Assembly: GCA_937873165.1 (NCBI GenBank)
Contig: CALMVH010000307.1
Location: 1-25,308 of the forward strand
Origin: an uncultured Rhodospirillales bacterium
Lineage (GTDB): Bacteria; Pseudomonadota; Alphaproteobacteria; CALMVH01
Length of the DNA stretch: 25,308 nucleotides
Direction of reading: 5' to 3'
The stretch's first letter is position 1; every line of letters starts with the position of its first letter. Positions 1-5,853 of this stretch are shown here, piece by piece. The position numbers and the translations under genes were made by a program. Below the pieces are notes generated by a model. The model made no database searches. It saw only the letters and a list, made by a program, of their open reading frames with translations, and was not told the DNA's origin.

Positions 1-2
1 AG

Positions 3-230
3 ATCGGCGATCAACAGCTGTTCGTTGCCTGCGGCAGGCTGATGGCGAGGATCGAGGCGGCCGGTACGTCAGCGGATCGGTACGCGTGGGACTGGAAGGA
101 CACGACGCTTCCGGTTCCCGGCGGCGACTGGCGCGACGCCCTGAACGGCGGCACGGTACAGGGCGGCAAGCTGCGCGCGGCTACCTTGTTTGGAACGCTG
201 CCGCTCGCAGTCTGGATGAAAGGAATTTGA
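3..230 (+). CDS. treY: C-terminal end of probable maltooligosyl-trehalose synthase (partial)
   Basis: The reading frame is open from the left edge and ends at TGA 228-230, leaving the last 75 residues of a larger protein. The visible part has a Trp-Lys-Asp-Thr segment, then Leu-Pro-Val-Pro-Gly-Gly-Asp-Trp-Arg-Asp-Ala-Leu-Asn-Gly and a final Leu-Pro-Leu-Ala-Val-Trp. This resembles the C-terminal beta domain of TreY, the GH13 enzyme that turns the reducing end of maltodextrins into a trehalosyl unit in the cytoplasm. No catalytic residue lies inside the window, so the call rests only on this tail; another GH13 enzyme is possible. The ATG at 42 is internal to the frame and is not taken as the start. 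The gene converges on the lipoprotein gene at 388-1221. Confidence 0.45.
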   Translation: MGDQQLFVACGRLMARIEAAGTSADRYAWDWKDTTLPVPGGDWRDALNGGTVQGGKLRAATLFGTLPLAVWMKGI

Positions 231-272
231 GCAGGACGTTCAGCAGACACGGGCATCGAACGATTGTAAAGA

Positions 273-300
273 AGTACAGCGGCTGCACGTTTGCTGTACT
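273..300. repeat. Inverted repeat in convergent intergenic region
   Basis: AGTACAGC at 273-280 and GCTGTACT at 293-300 are perfect 8-base arms around a 12-base loop, in the 157-base gap between two genes whose 3' ends face each other. The place suits a bidirectional transcription stop, but no T-run follows either arm, so a terminator role is only a suggestion. I see nothing else in 231-387. Confidence 0.35.
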
Positions 301-387
301 AGGCACTGATCGACCGGCCGCCAGCCGCCAGCCTACACAACCCTGGACCTGATTATCAGGCGGTGTGCGAGCTGGCCGCAGGTACCG

Positions 388-1221
388 TTACATGCATTCG
401 TAGGTAACGCGAATTTCTCCGCGATCGTTTGTCGGGAAGCCCTGGCTGATGAACTTTGCCTGGTTCATGCCGAGCGTCGCGCAATGCTGCGCCGCGACTT
501 TGGACGACTCGCCAAGCGATTTGACCGGCCCGTGCGCATGATCCACCATGACGGCAAACTGGTTGTCCTCGTGCATGGCGATCGGCAGAACATCGTGCGG
601 CGTGTCCGAATACCAGTTGGACGATACCAGGGGTTCATTGCTGAGTTCCGCCACGCTCTTGTCCGCATGGCCCGCCTGGTACAGCCCGGCGTCGTCGTCA
701 GCGATATTGAACACCCGCGATTCCCGGATGCGAACCGTGCTGCCGTCCGTTACCGATACGTTCAGCACCAGCTGGGTTGCGCTGTCCTCGTTGCCATTGC
801 GGCTGGCGGAGGCCCCGACCGTGCCCGGGGTCAGCAGGGGCGCGGCGGCATTGTCGTCGGGGTTATGCCGGACGATCTGCGTATCGTAGGTCAGCGTGTA
901 GGGCGAGTTCTGCGCCACCGCGACGCCGTGATCGACCGCTTCGGTGAACAGGAAATTGTCCAGCGCCTGCGTAAAAGCCGTCTGCTGCAAGGGCGGCTCG
1001 ATCGAGATCTGGGTTTGCGCGGAGCCGCCGGCGGCTAGGCGCTGGCTGACCTCGCGCCACGTATCCGCCGCCACGGCCTGCCAGCTGTTGGCCGGTGCGC
1101 TTCCTTGCTGTTGTTCCAGCGAGTATGAAATCGACGCGGGATCCCTGACCGGGGCTTGAGCGCACGCCGCCAGCCCGAAACTCGCACCGAACATCAGCAA
1201 GGACAGGAACGAACGCGGCAT
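388..1221 (-). CDS. Predicted lipoprotein of unknown function
   Basis: A 277-residue protein. The N-terminus is a type II signal peptide with lipobox Leu-Ala-Ala-Cys, the lipidated Cys being residue 20, so the mature protein should be anchored in the inner or outer membrane facing the periplasm. ATG at 1221 was chosen over the in-frame GTG at 1227 because GGAG sits 8 bases before the ATG and only 2 before the GTG. The rest is soluble, with Ser/Thr- and Asn-rich stretches, and I recognise no family. Two Cys near the C-terminus could form a disulfide. It is the first gene downstream of ahpD on the same strand, 64 bases away, so it may be read together with ahpCD, but no functional link is visible. 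Confidence 0.75.
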   Translation of the reverse strand: MPRSFLSLLMFGASFGLAACAQAPVRDPASISYSLEQQQGSAPANSWQAVAADTWREVSQRLAAGGSAQTQISIEPPLQQTAFTQALDNFLFTEAVDHGVAVAQNSPYTLTYDTQIVRHNPDDNAAAPLLTPGTVGASASRNGNEDSATQLVLNVSVTDGSTVRIRESRVFNIADDDAGLYQAGHADKSVAELSNEPLVSSNWYSDTPHDVLPIAMHEDNQFAVMVDHAHGPVKSLGESSKVAAQHCATLGMNQAKFISQGFPTNDRGEIRVTYECM

Positions 1222-1285
1222 CGCCACAACTCCGGCATAGGGATTCAGGTGATCCCTTATACCGGAGGCCTGGGTTTATTTTAAG

Positions 1286-1846
1286 TTAAGCCGCGCTGGC
1301 CTGCAGCGTGTCACTCCCGGCGAGAGCCGCCTCTGCGGCCAGGGTGACGGCGATGCCCTTCAGGATTGCCGCAATGCGAACGGCATCCTGGATGGCTTCG
1401 CGCCCGATCCCATGCTGCACCAGCGTTTGCTCGTGCGCCTCGATGCAACGGCCGCAGCCTTCGACCGCCGATACGGCCAGCGACCAGAGCTCGAAGTCGA
1501 CCTTATCCACACCGGGGTTGCCGATCACGTTCATGCGCAGGCGCGCCGGCATGGCGGCATAGTGCTCGTTGCCAACCAGATGCGTGAACCGGTAGTAGAT
1601 ATTGTTCATACCCATGATGGCGTTGGCGGCCTTTGCGGCATTCGCGGCCTCCATCGACAGATGCTGCATCGCCGCATCGGACGCGGCGCGGATCACCGTG
1701 GGGTTACCCGTCGCAAGGCCACACGCCAGCACGGTGCCCCACAATTGCTGCGCGCTGAGGCTGGATATCGCAGGAATGTTGCTGAGATTGATCTTCAGAT
1801 CCCGGGCATAATCCGGAACCTGTTCTTTAAGAACGTCGAGAGACAT
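1286..1846 (-). CDS. ahpD: Alkylhydroperoxidase AhpD
   Basis: A 186-residue protein of the AhpD/carboxymuconolactone decarboxylase fold. AhpD is a cytoplasmic thiol protein that reduces oxidised AhpC and has weak peroxidase activity itself. The active site is plain: Glu129, Cys131-Gly-Arg-Cys134 and His138, in the spacing of the mycobacterial enzyme. Length is slightly above the usual 175 or so. The start at ATG 1846 is preceded by AAGG at a good distance. An upstream extension to 1903 would run through the intergenic hairpin and encode an un-AhpD-like N-terminus, so it is rejected. The gene lies 60 bases downstream of ahpC and is very likely co-transcribed with it, which fits the known AhpC-AhpD pairing where AhpF is absent. 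Confidence 0.93.
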   Translation of the reverse strand: MSLDVLKEQVPDYARDLKINLSNIPAISSLSAQQLWGTVLACGLATGNPTVIRAASDAAMQHLSMEAANAAKAANAIMGMNNIYYRFTHLVGNEHYAAMPARLRMNVIGNPGVDKVDFELWSLAVSAVEGCGRCIEAHEQTLVQHGIGREAIQDAVRIAAILKGIAVTLAAEAALAGSDTLQASAA

Positions 1847-1866
1847 AGCTGTACCTTCATGAAAAC

Positions 1867-1891
1867 TCATTCCCGCCTTGTGCGGGAATGA
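1867..1891. repeat. 10-bp perfect hairpin between ahpC and ahpD
   Basis: TCATTCCCGC (1867-1876) and GCGGGAATGA (1882-1891) pair perfectly around CTTGT. The motif resembles the short TCATTCCCGC...GCGGGAATGA intergenic palindromes seen in many proteobacterial genomes. In the ahpCD message it would form a stable stem about 20 bases before the ahpD start, where it could trim or stabilise the mRNA and set the AhpC:AhpD ratio. There is no T-run, so it is not a classic terminator. Confidence 0.6.
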
Positions 1892-1906
1892 CGATCGATC
1901 CAAGCG

Positions 1907-2446
1907 TTACGCGGCCTTCAGCGTATCTTCGCCCTTCTTCCAGTTGCACGGGCACAGCTCGTCGGTCTGAAGCGCGTCCAGCACTCGCAGCACTTCCTGC
2001 GGGTTGCGCCCAACGGACAGGTCGTTCACCGAGGCAAAGCGGATAATACCCTCGGGATCGACCACAAAGGTGGCGCGCAGGCACACGCCTTCGTTCTTGT
2101 CGAGGATGCCAAGCGCTTCCGACAGTTCGCGCTTGATATCGGCCAGCATGGGGAACGGCAGAGTTTTCAGGTCCTCATGATGCGTGCGCCAGGCGTGGTG
2201 CACGAACTCGCTGTCGGTGCTGCCGCCCAGCAGCTGCGCGTCGCGGTCCTGGAAGTCGCCATTCAGCTTGCCAAAGGCAGCGATCTCTGTCGGGCAGACG
2301 AAGGTGAAATCCTTCGGCCAGAAGAATACAACCGTCCACTTGCCCTTGTAGGAGTCGTTGTCAACCGTCTGGAACGCCTTGTCCATATCGGTCGAAACGG
2401 TCGCCTGAAGCGAAAAACGAGGAAATTTGTCACCAACTGTCAGCAT
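1907..2446 (-). CDS. ahpC: Peroxiredoxin AhpC (2-Cys type)
   Basis: A 179-residue typical 2-Cys peroxiredoxin that reduces hydrogen peroxide, organic peroxides and peroxynitrite in the cytoplasm. The peroxidatic site is Phe-Val-Cys51-Pro-Thr-Glu. The C-terminal Leu-Cys165-Pro-Cys167-Asn-Trp holds the resolving cysteine and an extra Cys, as in the actinobacterial AhpC partnered by AhpD rather than AhpF. The start is ATG 2446, with AGGA 4 bases upstream; the GTG at 2458 lacks a ribosome site and would fall against the operator palindrome. The gene is followed by ahpD on the same strand. A promoter (2481-2509) and a Fur-family-like palindrome (2459-2475) lie just upstream, so induction by peroxide or iron status is likely. 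Confidence 0.96.
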   Translation of the reverse strand: MLTVGDKFPRFSLQATVSTDMDKAFQTVDNDSYKGKWTVVFFWPKDFTFVCPTEIAAFGKLNGDFQDRDAQLLGGSTDSEFVHHAWRTHHEDLKTLPFPMLADIKRELSEALGILDKNEGVCLRATFVVDPEGIIRFASVNDLSVGRNPQEVLRVLDALQTDELCPCNWKKGEDTLKAA

Positions 2447-2458
2447 ATTGTCCTGCAC

Positions 2459-2475
2459 TTTAGAATGATTCTAGG
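2459..2475. promoter_or_regulatory. Irr/PerR-like (ICE) palindrome at the ahpC transcription start
   Basis: TTTAGAATGATTCTAGG contains the perfect inverted repeat TAGAAT-G-ATTCTA (2461-2473). It is close to the alphaproteobacterial iron-control element bound by Irr (TTTAGAA-N3-TTCTAAA) and also resembles PerR boxes. It covers the expected +1 of the ahpC promoter, a position suited to repression. Which Fur-family protein binds cannot be read from the sequence. Confidence 0.55.
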
Positions 2476-2480
2476 AATGC

Positions 2481-2509
2481 GTTATAGGCCCTGTTGGAAA
2501 GAGGATCAA
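2481..2509 (-). promoter_or_regulatory. Predicted sigma-70 promoter of ahpCD
   Basis: On the minus strand TTGATC (2509-2504) and TATAAC (2486-2481) are separated by exactly 17 bases. The start point would be near 2474, giving a leader of about 28 bases to the ATG at 2446. The -10 matches consensus at 5 of 6 positions and the -35 at 4 of 6. Confidence 0.6.
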
Positions 2510-2538
2510 GAGCCTCGTGAGAGTCATAGCGGAAAAAT

Positions 2539-2558
2539 AAGTTATCGATCTATAACTT
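2539..2558. promoter_or_regulatory. Inverted repeat in the ahpC/DUF2339 divergent region
   Basis: AAGTTAT (2539-2545) and ATAACTT (2552-2558) form a perfect 7-base inverted repeat with a 6-base spacer, centred about 75 bases upstream of the predicted ahpC start point. That is a usual place for a LysR-type activator such as OxyR, but the match to the OxyR consensus is only partial. It could equally serve the divergent gene. Confidence 0.4.
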
Positions 2559-2616
2559 CTTGAAGACCCCATCATCCTAGAACATGTTATCAGTCAATAA
2601 CTTTTCAGGGCATATC

Positions 2617-4488
2617 ATGCATGGTTTTATAGCATTGGCTTTATCATCGACAGCATTGATCATCGCAATGTCCTACCGTGCCCGTCTGCGTCGGCTCGAA
2701 CACTTGTTGGAACAAATGCGCGGTTCCAAGAACCTCGGAAGTGAAACACTCATGCCGGATGTGTTGGAGCTTCCTCCAGATCCACTTGAAAGTATTGGGC
2801 CTTTGTCGGAAAATACCGCAGTGGTGATGGAGCGCTCGTCCGGTCCCGGCGCTACTCCGCTCTCGATTGAAGGTTTGTTTGGCGGCAGCCTGGCGATTTG
2901 GGGCGGCGGAATTGCCCTTGCCTTGGCCGGGTTGTTTCTCGTGCGTTACTCGATCAAAAGCGGCTTATTGAAACCTGAGATCCGCGTGATCCTGTCGGTC
3001 ATCTTGGGAGTAAGCCTGCTCGCCGGCGGCATCGCAGTACGCCGCCGCGGCTCGGGCGATCGGGACCGTATTGGACAGGCACTGTACGGCGCAGGCATCG
3101 CCGACCTCTATGGAGCGTTAACAGCGGCAGGCTCGCTTTACCACCTGATCCCGGCATCTGCTGCCTTCCTAGCCATGGCCGGACTTACGGCCGTAGCGAT
3201 ATTAACATCCTTGCGGTATGGCGCGCCCATTGCAGTGCTGGGCATGGTGGGCGGATTCATGGCTCCCATACTGATCCATTCTGCACATCCGAACACGCCT
3301 TTACTGTTCGCATACTTGTATCTGGTGTTTGCTGGACTGTACATCGTGGCCGTGCGCGCGAACTGGACCCGCGTGATCCTGGCTGCCTTTATCTTGGCAT
3401 TCGCCTGGGCAGGGTTGTGGCTGACAACGTTCTTCAACAGCGCAGAGGCTTTCTGGCTAGAGGGTTTCCTCATGGTTGTGCCGCTCACAACAGTCGTTAG
3501 CGTGCATGGCGCACGTATGAAAAACAGTGTCGTGCTGACGGTCGCGTTGATGCTCATGGCGGTCAGTGTTCTTCGATGCCACTTCGCCTCCGCCGATTTT
3601 GGGCTGTACAGCCTGTTATCTGGCGCTGCGATCGCCCTTGCCCTGCGGAAACCGGATTTGTATCGGAAGTCAATGTGGGGCATGGTGGTGGTGACTGCTG
3701 CCCTTCTGGCAGGAGCCGATACAAGCGTCCTGCGAAATATCGCCATTCTGCTGTTTGCCATCGGCTTTACAGCTGCCGCAGCCCTCCTGACGCGACGCCT
3801 GCACGGCGACCTCGCTTGGGCTGCATTGAGCATCGTTGCGCCCTGCGTTTATTTCGTTGTCGGACGGCTGGATTACGGATCGCTGCGAGTAAGCTGGCAG
3901 GCGGGCGTAAGTGCTCTTGCCATCGCAGCAGGGCTGGCCTTGTGCGGGCGTTATCTCGCCGCCGTCGCTCCATCTGATCGAGCCGGCCAACAAAGGCTAA
4001 GACTGTTGTTCAGCGGCGCCAGTGTTGTAATGGCGACGCTGGGGCTGACGATCTGCCTGCCCTCGAGTTGGCTGCCGTTGGCTTACGCCCTCGAGCTCCT
4101 GGTTTTCGCTGTTCTTGAACCAATTGCCGACACCGATGGCTTTCGCTGGGCGGCTGTCGCTCTGACGACCGCGCTCGGGTTAGTCCTGCTGAACCAATTC
4201 ATGCAGCTAACGCTGGTGGCCTTGCGCAGCCTCGTGGGTGAGGTCATCCCGGACATGGACGCACCCTATACCGCCGTCGATCCTACGCTGTACCTGGGTC
4301 TCCCCGCCATAACTCTGCTGATCACCTCGACAGCCTTGCGCCCCCAGCGAGACGATACGCTTGTGAAGGTTCTGGAGAGTTTGTTCCTGTGCCTGGCTAT
4401 ATCGACCGTTTACAACCTGGAACGAACCTGGTTTGCCCCACCATCAGGTGAGGCGAGCTTATGCAACGAGGCGTCACGACGAACCTGA
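2617..4488 (+). CDS. DUF2339 membrane protein, N-terminal part (frame broken near 4460)
   Basis: A 623-residue, strongly hydrophobic protein with many transmembrane helices. It has a short N-terminal anchor, then a basic, coiled-coil-like Arg-Ala-Arg-Leu-Arg-Arg-Leu-Glu segment before the multi-spanning body. This layout fits the DUF2339 family of large inner-membrane proteins of unknown function, normally around 850-900 residues. ATG 2617 was chosen for its AGGG ribosome site; ATG 2584 is in frame but has none. The frame ends at 4488 in a short non-hydrophobic tail that looks like out-of-frame translation, while the missing C-terminal third of the family is found in the next frame at 4461-5147. 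Either the gene is split by a one-base change or it is expressed as two coupled polypeptides. Confidence 0.75.
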   Translation: MHGFIALALSSTALIIAMSYRARLRRLEHLLEQMRGSKNLGSETLMPDVLELPPDPLESIGPLSENTAVVMERSSGPGATPLSIEGLFGGSLAIWGGGIALALAGLFLVRYSIKSGLLKPEIRVILSVILGVSLLAGGIAVRRRGSGDRDRIGQALYGAGIADLYGALTAAGSLYHLIPASAAFLAMAGLTAVAILTSLRYGAPIAVLGMVGGFMAPILIHSAHPNTPLLFAYLYLVFAGLYIVAVRANWTRVILAAFILAFAWAGLWLTTFFNSAEAFWLEGFLMVVPLTTVVSVHGARMKNSVVLTVALMLMAVSVLRCHFASADFGLYSLLSGAAIALALRKPDLYRKSMWGMVVVTAALLAGADTSVLRNIAILLFAIGFTAAAALLTRRLHGDLAWAALSIVAPCVYFVVGRLDYGSLRVSWQAGVSALAIAAGLALCGRYLAAVAPSDRAGQQRLRLLFSGASVVMATLGLTICLPSSWLPLAYALELLVFAVLEPIADTDGFRWAAVALTTALGLVLLNQFMQLTLVALRSLVGEVIPDMDAPYTAVDPTLYLGLPAITLLITSTALRPQRDDTLVKVLESLFLCLAISTVYNLERTWFAPPSGEASLCNEASRRT

Positions 4489-5147
4489 TGCTGGGAGCTG
4501 GTCTTGCCAGCTTCCTTGCAGGCAAATCCACGCGCCGTCTGGTCTTCTGCACAGGTGGTACGATCCTGTTCGGCATCGGATTATTTCGCATCGCATGGTT
4601 TGACCTGCTGTGGCGCGACCCTCTCCTGGCCTACCAGGAAGTGGGCGGTTTGCCTTTGTTCAATGGCCTGTTGTTACCGTTCGGGCTACCGATCCTGTGG
4701 GTCGGAGCTTTTGCCCGCACCTATGGCAACAGCCTTGGCCGTGCCTTGACCGCGGTGCAACCTGTTCTGCTGTTCGCGCTGGTCACCATGGAGCTTCGTC
4801 AGGCATTCCACGGCAGCGTGATGAGAAACGGCAGTACGTCGGATGGTGAAATCTACGCGTATTCAGCCGTCTGGCTGGTTACGGGATTTGCCCTGCTGGG
4901 CTGGGGATTGTACCAGGCGTCGAGGGATATGCGGCTTGCGGCCCTGGCGGTCATGATCGTAACGATCACCAAGGCCTGCCTGTACGATGCAGGAGAGCTG
5001 ACAGGCCTGTTGCGGGTCGCCAGTTTCCTGGCGCTGGGACTAGGCCTGCTAGGCCTCGGCTGGCTTTATACCCGGTTCGTATTTCCCAAGGTCAAGACGT
5101 TACCGCCAGCCGATCAACATGATACGCAAGCAGACGTAGACGAATGA
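4461..5147 (+). CDS. DUF2339 membrane protein, C-terminal part
   Basis: A 228-residue protein with several transmembrane helices that corresponds to the C-terminal part of DUF2339 proteins, including the Ala-Cys-Leu-Tyr-Asp-Ala-Gly-Glu-Leu-Thr-Gly-Leu-Leu-Arg-Val-Ala-Ser-Phe-Leu stretch near the end that is typical of the family. It overlaps the upstream frame by 28 bases. In its own frame a TGA stands at 4449-4451, so it cannot extend upstream; the first start is ATG 4461, preceded by GGTGAGG. It could therefore be translated by re-initiation after the 2617-4488 frame. It ends 6 bases from the stop codon of kdpE, which is read towards it. Confidence 0.65.
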   Translation: MQRGVTTNLMLGAGLASFLAGKSTRRLVFCTGGTILFGIGLFRIAWFDLLWRDPLLAYQEVGGLPLFNGLLLPFGLPILWVGAFARTYGNSLGRALTAVQPVLLFALVTMELRQAFHGSVMRNGSTSDGEIYAYSAVWLVTGFALLGWGLYQASRDMRLAALAVMIVTITKACLYDAGELTGLLRVASFLALGLGLLGLGWLYTRFVFPKVKTLPPADQHDTQADVDE

Positions 5148-5153
5148 GCGGCC

Positions 5154-5852
5154 TTACTCCCCAGGCAGCTTCAGCCGGTAGCCCACGCCGGGTTCGGTCA
5201 GCAGGAACTCTGGCTGGGCGGGATCGCGTTCCAGCTTGTGGCGCAGCTGGCCTATGTAGACGCGCAGATATTGGGTCTGGTCGGTCGAATGCGCTCCCCA
5301 GATCTCGCGGAGCAATTGCTGGTGAGTCAGCACGCGGCCGGCATGCGCGATCAGGGCGCGCAGGATGTCATATTCCTTGCGCGACAGGTGTACCTCGGCG
5401 CCATCCAGGGTCACGCGGCGCTTCATGAAATCGACGCGCAAACGGTCCAGCACGAACTCGGGCTCGGCGTGCTCGGGCGCCGCGACATGGCGCAGCGCGG
5501 TGCGAATGCGGGCCAACAGCTCGCCAACGCTGAACGGCTTGGTCAGGAAATCGTCGGCACCCGAGTCGAGTGCCTTGATCTTGTCCTGTTCCGAGGCGCG
5601 GACCGACAGTACGATAATCGGCACCTTTGTCCATTCGCGGATCTTCAGGATGACATCGGTGCCGTCGCCATCGGGCAATCCCAGGTCCAGGATCATAAGG
5701 TCCGGATGATCGGTCGCGGTTTTCGCCAAGGCTTCCGCGCCGTTGACGGCTTCAATCAGGTCGTAGCCCTGCGTCGAAAGACCGGCACGGAGAAACCGCC
5801 TGATCTGCGGCTCGTCGTCAACGATCAGGATCTTCGAATTAAGTTCCGCCAT
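5154..5852 (-). CDS. kdpE: Response regulator KdpE
   Basis: A 232-residue OmpR/PhoB-type response regulator. The receiver domain has the acidic pair Asp12-Asp13, phosphorylation site Asp56 (Ile-Leu-Asp-Leu-Gly-Leu-Pro) and Lys105 (Thr-Lys-Pro-Phe). A winged-helix DNA-binding domain covers about residues 130-230 and ends in Gly-Val-Gly-Tyr-Arg-Leu. KdpE is phosphorylated by KdpD and normally activates the kdpFABC potassium-uptake operon under low potassium or osmotic stress. ATG 5852 follows the kdpD stop by one base, so the two are translationally coupled; a longer upstream frame lies inside kdpD and is not coding. No kdpFABC genes are seen in the window. Confidence 0.95.
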   Translation of the reverse strand: MAELNSKILIVDDEPQIRRFLRAGLSTQGYDLIEAVNGAEALAKTATDHPDLMILDLGLPDGDGTDVILKIREWTKVPIIVLSVRASEQDKIKALDSGADDFLTKPFSVGELLARIRTALRHVAAPEHAEPEFVLDRLRVDFMKRRVTLDGAEVHLSRKEYDILRALIAHAGRVLTHQQLLREIWGAHSTDQTQYLRVYIGQLRHKLERDPAQPEFLLTEPGVGYRLKLPGE

Positions 5853-5853
5853 C

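Noticed and set aside
273..300. Rho-independent terminator between the first two genes
   Set aside because: The inverted repeat is real but no T-run follows on either strand and the stem is not GC-rich; kept only as a repeat.
3138..3833. 231-codon minus-strand frame antisense to the DUF2339 gene
   Set aside because: Low-complexity basic composition, no ribosome site; shadow of the membrane protein gene.
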